Assembly: GCA_029859555.1 (NCBI GenBank)
Contig: JAOUCV010000015.1
Span: forward strand, 1-16,501
Source of the DNA: Gammaproteobacteria bacterium
Lineage (GTDB): Bacteria; Pseudomonadota; Gammaproteobacteria; UBA9214
Reading direction: 5' to 3'
DNA length: 16,501 nucleotides
A program made the translations under genes and the position numbers. This document shows, piece after piece, positions 8,379 to 15,252 of this stretch. The notes under the pieces are model-generated. The model saw only the letters and a program-made list of their open reading frames with translations. It searched no databases and was not told the DNA's origin. How positions within the stretch are numbered: the stretch's first letter is position 1; each line of letters opens with the position of its first letter.

Positions 8379-9707
8379 GTGGCCTTTGCAAGAAACATAA
8401 TCACACTAAAGCTTCACTGGCAGATTCTGTTCGCGCTGATTCTGGCGGTACTGGCCGGCTGGCTTTCAGGTGAACAAGCCTCTTTGTTTGGCGTTCGTTT
8501 TCTCGACATCTACAGCTTTCTGGGGGCGCTCTTTATGAATGCCCTGAAGATGCTGATTGTCCCCCTCATCATGTCCTCGATTATTACCGGTATCGCCGGT
8601 ATCAGTGATGGAGGGGCGTTGGGACGGCTTGGCGGCAAGACCCTGCTTTATTACCTGACTACATCGTTACTGGCTATTTTGATCGGGCTCACCATGGTCA
8701 ATCTGGTCTCACCCGGCATAGTGAATGGCGAACCTGCAAAAGAAGTTGTCAGCTTCTCGGATGAGGCGGACACCGCAACTATTGCCGAGCGCGTACAGGG
8801 GCGCGGAGCGGGAGATGTCGTTGACATCTTTATCCGCATGGTGCCAGCGAATATTGTTGCAGCAGCGGCAGAGGGAAAAATGCTCGGGCTGATTTTCTTC
8901 AGCCTGTTGTTCGGTTACTTCATGACGCGTATCGATGGCTCGCCTGCAGCAGTCCTGAAAGATTTCTGGCAAGGTGTTTTTGCCGTCATGATGAAGATCA
9001 CGGACTGGGTGATGTTGTTCGCGCCAATAGGCGTGTTTGCTCTGGTGGCCAAGGTGGTTGCTACCACCGGCTTTGCCGCGTTCGAGCCGTTATTGATGTT
9101 TTTCTTTACCGTGCTTGGCGCACTGGCAATTCATGTACTGATAGTGTTGCCCCTGATGCTGCGGGTGATTGGCCGGGTAAGCCCGTTGCGCCATTTTCAA
9201 GCCATGTCACCGGCCATGTTAACTGCATTTTCAACTGCATCTTCATCAGCCACCTTGCCAATCACCATGGATTGCGTAGAGAGGCGTGCAGGCGTGTCGA
9301 ACAAGACAACCAGTTTTGTGTTGCCGCTGGGGGCCACTGTTAACATGGACGGTACAGCGTTGTATGAATGTGTAGCCGCCATGTTTATCGCGCAGGCCTA
9401 TGGCATTGAACTCAATTTTGCAACACAGTTCACGGTGGTGCTGGTTGCCTTGCTGACATCAATCGGTGTGGCAGGTATACCGGCGGCCAGTCTGGTTGCC
9501 ATCACCATTATTCTTACCGCAATCGGGCTGCCCATTGAGGCGGTAGGGCTGATTCTGGCTGTTGATCGCGTACTGGATATGTGCAGGACCAGCGTTAATG
9601 TATTTGGTGACTCCTGCGGCGCGGTGCTGATTGGCCGCCTGGAGGGTGAAAGCGGTATTCTTGATTCTGGTCGTGGCCAGTCCGAAGACCCGTTACTCAA
9701 GCGGTGA
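8379..9707 (+). CDS. Sodium/proton:dicarboxylate-type amino acid symporter (DAACS/GltP family)
   Basis: This is an inner-membrane secondary transporter of the glutamate/aspartate symporter fold, 442 residues with about eight membrane helices and two re-entrant hairpins. Family motifs are intact: the serine-rich HP1 tip SSS at 288-290, NMDGT at 322-326, the HP2 segment VAGIPAAS, and D-x3-D-M-x-R-T-x2-N-x3-D at 396-411. Asp400, Arg403, Thr404 and Asn407 correspond to GltPh Asp394, Arg397, Thr398 and Asn401. The arginine that reads the substrate side-chain carboxylate in GltPh is kept, so glutamate or aspartate is my inferred substrate; other dicarboxylic substrates remain possible. The start is GTG 8379, 14 bp after the ppiD stop, with only a weak TAAGTAG upstream, so translation may depend on coupling. 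The 3' end overlaps fabI by 15 bp on the other strand. Confidence 0.92.
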   Translation: MAFARNIITLKLHWQILFALILAVLAGWLSGEQASLFGVRFLDIYSFLGALFMNALKMLIVPLIMSSIITGIAGISDGGALGRLGGKTLLYYLTTSLLAILIGLTMVNLVSPGIVNGEPAKEVVSFSDEADTATIAERVQGRGAGDVVDIFIRMVPANIVAAAAEGKMLGLIFFSLLFGYFMTRIDGSPAAVLKDFWQGVFAVMMKITDWVMLFAPIGVFALVAKVVATTGFAAFEPLLMFFFTVLGALAIHVLIVLPLMLRVIGRVSPLRHFQAMSPAMLTAFSTASSSATLPITMDCVERRAGVSNKTTSFVLPLGATVNMDGTALYECVAAMFIAQAYGIELNFATQFTVVLVALLTSIGVAGIPAASLVAITIILTAIGLPIEAVGLILAVDRVLDMCRTSVNVFGDSCGAVLIGRLEGESGILDSGRGQSEDPLLKR

Positions 9708-10478
9708 CATGCCAACGGTGTTATAGCCACCATCTACGTAGGTGATTTCACCGGTTATACCGGAAGCAAGATCGGAACACAGAAAGGCCGAAGCGTTACC
9801 GACATCTTCAATAGTGACATTCCGGCCCAGGGGCGCGGTACTTGCAAACACATCCAGCATTTTACGAAAGTTACTGATGCCTGCAGCGGCCAGGGTTCTA
9901 ATTGGGCCGGCTGAAACCGCGTTGACCCGGATACCTTTAGGCCCCAGGCTCTGCGCCAGGTAACGTACATTCGCTTCAAGACTGGCCTTGGCGACACCCA
10001 TGACGTTGTAATTGGGAACCGTCTGAACAGCACCCAGGTAGCTCATGGTCAATAATGCACCGTTACGGCCTTCCATCATCGGATATGCAGCCTTGGCCAG
10101 TGCGGCAAAACTGTAGGAACTAATGTCATGCGCAATGGCGAAGCCTTCGCGGGTTACGCATTCCAGGTAGTCTCCGGCAAGCTGGTCTCCCGGTGCGAAG
10201 GCGACTGAATGAACCAGAATATCCAGGCCGTCCCAGTGCTTTCCGAGCTCGGTGAACAGATTTTCGATCTGTTCGTCGCTGCTGACGTCACAGGGCAGTA
10301 CGATCCCGGAATTACATTCCTTAGCCATTTTCGTGACGCGAGCGCCGAGTTTCTCATTCGGGTAGCTAAATGCCAGTTCGGCACCTTCCCGTTGCATGGC
10401 TTCTGCGATTCCCCAGGCAATTGAGCGATTGCTGGCAAGTCCAACGATCAGGGCGCGTTTTCCGTTCAAGAATCCCAT
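9693..10478 (-). CDS. fabI: Enoyl-[acyl-carrier-protein] reductase (NADH) FabI
   Basis: FabI catalyses the last reduction of each fatty-acid elongation cycle, enoyl-ACP to acyl-ACP, in the cytoplasm, and is the target of triclosan and isoniazid-type inhibitors. The product is 261 residues, against 262 in E. coli, and similarity is evident end to end. Visible features are the divergent Rossmann nucleotide loop ([13 protein letters not shown]), the segment [11 protein letters not shown] at 90-100, catalytic Tyr157 and Lys164 in [11 protein letters not shown] with Tyr147 nearby, and [10 protein letters not shown] near the substrate loop. The stop (TAA) lies at 9693-9695. The start codon is at 10476-10478 with AAGG seven bases upstream on this strand. 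It is convergent with the symporter gene, overlapping it by 15 bp, and divergent from the ABC transporter operon. Confidence 0.98.
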   Translation of the reverse strand: MGFLNGKRALIVGLASNRSIAWGIAEAMQREGAELAFSYPNEKLGARVTKMAKECNSGIVLPCDVSSDEQIENLFTELGKHWDGLDILVHSVAFAPGDQLAGDYLECVTREGFAIAHDISSYSFAALAKAAYPMMEGRNGALLTMSYLGAVQTVPNYNVMGVAKASLEANVRYLAQSLGPKGIRVNAVSAGPIRTLAAAGISNFRKMLDVFASTAPLGRNVTIEDVGNASAFLCSDLASGITGEITYVDGGYNTVGMSPLE

Positions 10479-10514
10479 AGGTGTACCTTGTTTTGGCTGA
10501 AGTGTGGTTGTTTT

Positions 10515-10535
10515 CCCGGTAAACAGTACACCGGG
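10515..10535. repeat. Inverted repeat in the fabI-yejA divergent region
   Basis: CCCGGT (10515-10520) and ACCGGG (10530-10535) form a 6-bp stem with a 9-base loop. The left arm, extended to TTTTCCCGGTA (10511-10521), can instead pair with TACCGGAAAA (10551-10560) with one bulged base. No T-run lies in a terminator position on either strand. It may be leader RNA structure of fabI or a protein-binding site. I do not recognise it as a known FadR or FabR operator. Confidence 0.4.
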
Positions 10536-10557
10536 GCAGTGCCGCTACGGTACCGGA

Positions 10558-10585
10558 AAATGACGGTGACGTGAAGGGGTTCAAG
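10558..10585 (-). promoter_or_regulatory. Possible sigma-32-like promoter of fabI
   Basis: On the minus strand, CTTGAAC (10579-10585) and CGTCATTT (10558-10565) are 13 bp apart, the same spacing as in the lon promoter. The -10 matches the RpoH consensus CCCCATTT at 6 of 8 positions but lacks the CCCC core. The transcript would begin at about 10552, giving a leader of about 74 nt. A second possible -10 for fabI is the TATAAT read on this strand at 10610-10615, which lacks a good -35. Either could be chance. Confidence 0.25.
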
Positions 10586-10611
10586 GCTATGAATACCGGC
10601 GCGCACATCAT

Positions 10612-10617
10612 TATAAT
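10612..10617 (+). promoter_or_regulatory. Candidate -10 box for the ABC transporter operon
   Basis: A perfect TATAAT sits 41 bp before the preferred ATG at 10658. No good -35 is found at 16-18 bp (TGAATA at 10590-10595 is the nearest). The surrounding TATTATAATG is nearly symmetric, so a TATAAT is also readable on the minus strand. Weak evidence. Confidence 0.3.
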
Positions 10618-10657
10618 AGTCGTCCATGCGCTCGCTAACAGCTCCACTACACTGACC

Positions 10658-12850
10658 ATGCTAATGCCTCTTGCCGGTGTGCTTCGGCACGCTATCGTTG
10701 TCGCCTGTATTGTACTGTCGGCCTGTGATGACCGGCCCTGGAACCGTCCCTATCCCGCAGAGGACGCAGACAGGAATATTCTCTACTCTCTGTTTCAGGA
10801 GCGCCCCAAGCATCTGGACCCGGCACGATCCTACAGCTCCAACGAAGTTACCTTTACCGGTCAAATATACGAACCTCCGCTTCAGTATGACTACCTGAAA
10901 CGCCCGTATGAACTGATACCGTTAACTGCAGAGGCAGTGCCTGCGCCCAGGTATCTGGATAGTAGCGGCCAGCAGCTGCCGGCTGCGGTCGATGCAGATG
11001 AAATTGCTTTCAGTGTTTACGACATTACCATCAGGCCGGGCATCATGTACCAGCCACATCCGGCCTTTGCACGTGATCAACAGGGTAAGCTGCGTTACCG
11101 GCAACTGGATGCAGAGGAGCTGGCGTCCATTCATGTGCTCGGTGATTTTAAAGAAACCGGCAGTCGTGAACTGGTGGCAAATGACTATATCTACCAGATA
11201 AAGCGGCTGGCTCATCCGCAAATACATTCACCCATACTGGGACTGATGAGTGAATATATTGTCGGTCTGGAAGATTATTCCAGGACGCTTGCCAGTGCGC
11301 ATGAAAAAACAATAGCAGATGAGGGTGACGGCGCTTTTCTGGATCTTGATAAATTCCCGCTTGAGGGAGTCGAGGTTATTGACCGCTACCGGTATCGCAT
11401 AAAAATTCACGGCAAGTATCCACAACTGCTTTACTGGCTGGCGATGCCGTTTTTTGCGCCGGGGCGGCACGCGGCTGATCGTTTCTATTCACAAGCCGGC
11501 ATGCAGCAACGCAACATTACGCTCGACTGGTATCCGGTTGGCACTGGCCCCTATATGCTGACTGTCAACAACCCGAACCGCCAGATGGTTCTGGAAACCA
11601 ATCCGAATTTCCATGGCGAAGTCTACCCGTCAGAAGGCATGCCCGGCGACCGCGAAGCCGGTTTGCTGGATGATGCCGGCAAACCCGTGCCGTTTATCGA
11701 CAAGGTGGTGTTTAGCCTGGAAAAGGAAACAATTCCGTACTGGAACAAGTTCCTGCAGGGATACTATGACACTTCGGGTATTTCATCCGACAGTTTTGAC
11801 CAGGCCATCAATATCGGTAACTCGGGTGAGGTTAGCCTGACCGACAGTATGCTCACACAGGGCATCGATTTAAGTACCGCGGTATCAACCTCTATTTTCT
11901 ACACCGGTTTTAATATGCTTGATCCGGTTGTTGGAGGAAATACGGAAGCAGCGAGAAAGTTGCGACTGGCTTTATCTATAGCCATTAATATTGAAGAAAA
12001 TATTTCTATTTTCCTCAATGGCCGAGGCATACCGGCGCAGGGAGCTATCCCCCCCGGTATTTTCGGTTACGAAGAAGGTGAGGCCGGTATCAATTTGCAT
12101 GTCTATGACTGGACTCCGCAGGGCGCTGTGCGCAAACCGCTTGAGGTAGCCAAAAGATTGCTGGCAGAGGCAGGTTATCCTGAAGGGCGTGACATCAACA
12201 GCGGCAAACCGCTGGTACTGTATTTTGATACGCCGGCAACCGGTCCGGATGCCAAGGCAAGACTTGACTGGCTAATGAAACAGTTTGCCAAGCTGAATAT
12301 ACAATTGGTTATTCGCGGCACAGATTACAATCGCTTCCAGGAAAAGATGCTCAAGGGTACTGCGCAAATCTTCCAGTGGGGCTGGAATGCCGACTACCCG
12401 GATCCGGAGAACTTTCTGTTTCTGCTGTATGGTCCAAACAGCAAGGTTGAGCATAATGGCGAAAATGCTTCCAACTATGTAAACGAAAAATTTGACAGCC
12501 TGTTCGACCAGATGAAAGATATGGAAAACGGACCGCAACGAAAAGCTGTTATCCGGGAGATGATGGATATTGCGCGTTACGATGCACCCTGGATATGGGG
12601 CTATTTCCCCAAACAGTTTACCCTGCGGCATGTCTGGCTGAAAAACTCCAAGCCCAACCTGATGGCCAACAACGCGCTCAAGTACAAACGCATTGAGCCG
12701 CAACTGCGCAAACAGTTGCAGCAACAGTGGAACCAGCCGGTGCGCTGGCCGCTGTACCTGCTGGCGGGACTGCTGTTGATTGCTCTGGTGCCCGCCTGGA
12801 TCAGCTATCGCCGCCAGCAGGGAATGTCGGCGATACAGGTGAAGCACTGA
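10658..12850 (+). CDS. Peptide-type ABC transporter substrate-binding lipoprotein (SBP family 5, YejA-like)
   Basis: This is the extracytoplasmic binding protein of a peptide/opine-class importer; the ligand cannot be read from the sequence. From ATG 10658 it has 730 residues, larger than E. coli YejA (about 600). A lipobox LSAC places the lipidated Cys at residue 23, after a normal-length signal peptide. Asp24-Asp25 follow, the classic inner-membrane retention signal. The body has SBP_bac_5 features: DPARSYSSNE near the N-terminus, GTGPYMLTVNNP at about 295, and WGWNADYPDPENF near the end. A hydrophobic helix at about 697-716 (WPLYLLAGLLLIALVPAW) is followed by basic SYRRQQ, predicting a C-terminal membrane anchor. 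The frame stays open to GTG 10571. ATG 10589 has a better ribosome site (AAGGGG, 9-base spacer) but would give a 46-residue leader, so the start is uncertain. yejB overlaps its stop by 1 bp. Confidence 0.88.
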   Translation: MLMPLAGVLRHAIVVACIVLSACDDRPWNRPYPAEDADRNILYSLFQERPKHLDPARSYSSNEVTFTGQIYEPPLQYDYLKRPYELIPLTAEAVPAPRYLDSSGQQLPAAVDADEIAFSVYDITIRPGIMYQPHPAFARDQQGKLRYRQLDAEELASIHVLGDFKETGSRELVANDYIYQIKRLAHPQIHSPILGLMSEYIVGLEDYSRTLASAHEKTIADEGDGAFLDLDKFPLEGVEVIDRYRYRIKIHGKYPQLLYWLAMPFFAPGRHAADRFYSQAGMQQRNITLDWYPVGTGPYMLTVNNPNRQMVLETNPNFHGEVYPSEGMPGDREAGLLDDAGKPVPFIDKVVFSLEKETIPYWNKFLQGYYDTSGISSDSFDQAINIGNSGEVSLTDSMLTQGIDLSTAVSTSIFYTGFNMLDPVVGGNTEAARKLRLALSIAINIEENISIFLNGRGIPAQGAIPPGIFGYEEGEAGINLHVYDWTPQGAVRKPLEVAKRLLAEAGYPEGRDINSGKPLVLYFDTPATGPDAKARLDWLMKQFAKLNIQLVIRGTDYNRFQEKMLKGTAQIFQWGWNADYPDPENFLFLLYGPNSKVEHNGENASNYVNEKFDSLFDQMKDMENGPQRKAVIREMMDIARYDAPWIWGYFPKQFTLRHVWLKNSKPNLMANNALKYKRIEPQLRKQLQQQWNQPVRWPLYLLAGLLLIALVPAWISYRRQQGMSAIQVKH

Positions 12851-13827
12851 TGTTTGCCTATATTATCCGCCGCCTCGGCTATGCGATTCCGATTCTGATC
12901 GGTATCAACTTGCTCACCTTTTACCTGTTCTTCGTGGTGAACTCGCCGGATGACATGGCGCGCATGCATCTGGGTATGAAGCGCGTTACGCCAGAGGCTG
13001 TTGAGAACTGGAAGGCAAGTCATGGCTATGACAAGCCGTTGCTGATCAATTCCGAAGCCAGCAATCTGGACCAACTGACCGATACGATTTTCTTCGAAAA
13101 ATCATTGAAACTGTTTGTGTTTGATTTCGGCTCTTCCGATGATGGCCGTGATATCAGTTTTGATATCAGTCAACGCATGCTGCCAAGTCTGGCAATTGCG
13201 GTCCCCTCGTTGATTATCGGTTTGCTGGTGAACATAACCTTTGCATTGCTGATGGCATTTTTCAGGGGGACCTATGTGGACTACACGGGTGTCATTCTGT
13301 GTGTGGTGCTGATGTCGATCTCGGCGATGTTTTACATCATTGGCGGTCAGTATTTGCTCGCCAAGGTATTTCGACTGATGCCGATATCAGGCTTTGACGG
13401 CGGTCTCGATGCGCTTAAGTTTATTATCCTGCCCGTGGTGATCGGTGTTGTCAGCGGCATTGGCGCCGGTTCACGCTGGTACCGGACATTTTTCCTGGAA
13501 GAGGCGGGCAAGGATTACGTGCGCACTGCGCGGGCCAAGGGGCTGGCCGAATCGCTGGTGCTGTTTCGCCACATTCTCAGGAACGCATTGATACCTATCG
13601 TAACGGGTGTCGTATCACTGCTGCCGCTGTTGTTCATGGGCAGCCTGTTGCTGGAATCCTTCTTCGCGGTGCCGGGGCTTGGCAGTTACACCATCGATGG
13701 TATTCAGAACCAGGACTTCGCTATCGTACGGGTGATGGTGTTTCTTGGTTCTGTGCTGTATATCATCGGTCTGATAATGGTCGATATTGCCTATACCATA
13801 GTCGACCCGAGGATACGCCTGACATGA
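12850..13827 (+). CDS. yejB: Peptide ABC transporter permease, DppB/YejB-like
   Basis: This is the first inner-membrane channel subunit of the importer, 325 residues. It opens with the DppB-type start MFAYIIRRLGYAIPILIG, has about six membrane helices, and a cytoplasmic EAA loop at 218-249 (EEAGKDYVRTARAKGL, then FRHILRNALIP) that contacts the ATPase. It ends in VDPRIRLT, typical of this family. I start it at ATG 12850, which overlaps the binding-protein stop by one base (TGATG) and has AGGTGA seven bases upstream. The frame runs back to 12727, but the extra 41 residues look non-membrane and lie over the end of the upstream gene. The order binding protein, B, E, F matches E. coli yejABEF, on which the symbol rests. 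Confidence 0.92.
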   Translation: MFAYIIRRLGYAIPILIGINLLTFYLFFVVNSPDDMARMHLGMKRVTPEAVENWKASHGYDKPLLINSEASNLDQLTDTIFFEKSLKLFVFDFGSSDDGRDISFDISQRMLPSLAIAVPSLIIGLLVNITFALLMAFFRGTYVDYTGVILCVVLMSISAMFYIIGGQYLLAKVFRLMPISGFDGGLDALKFIILPVVIGVVSGIGAGSRWYRTFFLEEAGKDYVRTARAKGLAESLVLFRHILRNALIPIVTGVVSLLPLLFMGSLLLESFFAVPGLGSYTIDGIQNQDFAIVRVMVFLGSVLYIIGLIMVDIAYTIVDPRIRLT

Positions 13828-15233
13828 TCAAGCCGGTTATTCTCTGGACAGATGTACTGATCTTCATGCTCACCGCTGTGGTGGTCATGTTTATTTTTTA
13901 CGCCCGCAGCAAGCCGCATATTCGTGCTCCCTGGCGACGGGTTTTTACCGGCAAGGTGGCCGCTGCATCGGTGGTGGTCCTGCTGGCCTTTGTGCTTGTC
14001 GGTCTGCTTGATTCATTGCACTATCGTCTGCCGCTGGCAGCTAACGGTGACAGCGATGAAGTACATTATGCCGGTGAAGTACTCAGTGCACTGGATACGC
14101 TGGTCGGTCCGCTCAGGACACAGGTAGAAAAAACCTACTCGGCACCTTTTGCAACACAGCTGTTTGCCAAGGAAACCATTGAGCAGAGCGACGGCAGCAA
14201 GCTGCGCGATTACCCGCGGTTAATCTACGGCGGCCGTCATCTTGGCGATGCGGTCGATGGCAGACCGGGTGATATTCTGCAACGCAGCCTTCTGGCAATG
14301 GTTGAAACGCTGCTCGCTGCTACACTGATGTTGTTGTTGATGGCGTACTGGCTGGCAAGACGCCATCAGCAGCCGCTGGGCGTGACTGCACGGAATATTT
14401 TAAGGGACCGCTTCACAATTCCCTGGCGCACTATTTTATTGATGTTGTCACTATTGTTATTGCTGCTGTTTCTCGCAATAAACATTGCCGCTGCCTACCA
14501 CGTGCTGGGTACCGACAAGGTAGGCCAGGATGTGTTTTACCTGACGCTGAAGAGTATTCGTACCGGGCTGGTAATCGGCACCCTTACCACGCTCATCATG
14601 CTGCCGTTTGCCATCTTCATGGGGATCGTCGCCGGCTATGCGCGTGGCTGGATTGATGACGTGGTCCAGTATGTCTATACCACGCTGAACTCCATCCCCG
14701 GTGTATTGTTGATAGCAGCGGCTATCCTGATGTTGCAGGTATTCATTGCGAACCATTCCGATTATTTTGAAACAACCGTTGAAAGAGCAGATATCCGATT
14801 GTTATTTCTATGTATTATTCTTGGAATTACCAGCTGGACCGGGCTCTGTCGGCTGCTGCGCGGCGAGTCGCTGAAGCTGCGCGAGGCCGAATATATCCAG
14901 GCCGCAGTTTCCTTTGGTGTCGCACATCGCAAAATCATCAGCCGCCACATATTGCCCAATGTGATGCACGTGGTGCTGATTACCGTGGTGCTGGATTTCA
15001 GCGGTCTGGTGCTGGCTGAGGCGGTACTGTCCTATGTTGGCGTTGGTGTGGATCCGACCATGAATAGCTGGGGCAATATGATTAATGGCGCCCGCCTGGA
15101 AATGGCGCGTGAACCGGTGGTCTGGTGGTCACTGCTGGCGGCCTTTCTGTTTATGTTCATCCTGGTGCTGGCAGCCAACCTGTTCTCGGATGCCGTACGT
15201 GATGCCTTTGACCCGCGCACCCGTGACCGCTGA
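13824..15233 (+). CDS. yejE: Peptide ABC transporter permease, DppC/YejE-like with long N-terminal extension
   Basis: This is the second channel subunit, 469 residues, much longer than E. coli YejE (about 341) or typical DppC (about 300). The canonical part begins at the helix 196-221; the family motif LGTDKVGQDVF is at 228-238. The EAA loop is at about 353-384 (REAEYIQAAVSFGVAHRK, ISRHILPNV), and the protein ends DAVRDAFDPRTRDR. Ahead of this lie about 150 extra residues with membrane helices at about 5-27, 45-63 and 153-175 and a hydrophilic stretch between the last two. ATG 13824 overlaps the yejB stop in an ATGA, implying translational coupling. The composition matches its neighbours, so this looks like a native elaboration rather than a sequencing artefact, and no frameshift is seen. 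Confidence 0.91.
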   Translation: MIKPVILWTDVLIFMLTAVVVMFIFYARSKPHIRAPWRRVFTGKVAAASVVVLLAFVLVGLLDSLHYRLPLAANGDSDEVHYAGEVLSALDTLVGPLRTQVEKTYSAPFATQLFAKETIEQSDGSKLRDYPRLIYGGRHLGDAVDGRPGDILQRSLLAMVETLLAATLMLLLMAYWLARRHQQPLGVTARNILRDRFTIPWRTILLMLSLLLLLLFLAINIAAAYHVLGTDKVGQDVFYLTLKSIRTGLVIGTLTTLIMLPFAIFMGIVAGYARGWIDDVVQYVYTTLNSIPGVLLIAAAILMLQVFIANHSDYFETTVERADIRLLFLCIILGITSWTGLCRLLRGESLKLREAEYIQAAVSFGVAHRKIISRHILPNVMHVVLITVVLDFSGLVLAEAVLSYVGVGVDPTMNSWGNMINGARLEMAREPVVWWSLLAAFLFMFILVLAANLFSDAVRDAFDPRTRDR

Positions 15234-15252
15234 TGCCTCAGGTAGTAAATCT

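Noticed and set aside
10184..10217. FabI residue 93 is Ala where E. coli has Gly, a site where Gly93Val gives triclosan resistance
   Set aside because: Alanine occurs here in triclosan-sensitive FabI proteins such as those of Bacillus and Staphylococcus, so resistance cannot be inferred.
12272..12847. A 191-codon minus-strand frame opposite the 3' end of the binding-protein gene
   Set aside because: It is antisense to conserved SBP family sequence, with no family motif or ribosome site; a shadow of codon bias.
12727..12849. A 41-residue upstream extension of yejB
   Set aside because: It is read out of the end of the binding-protein gene and resembles no DppB leader. ATG 12850 has a good ribosome site and the classic coupled overlap.
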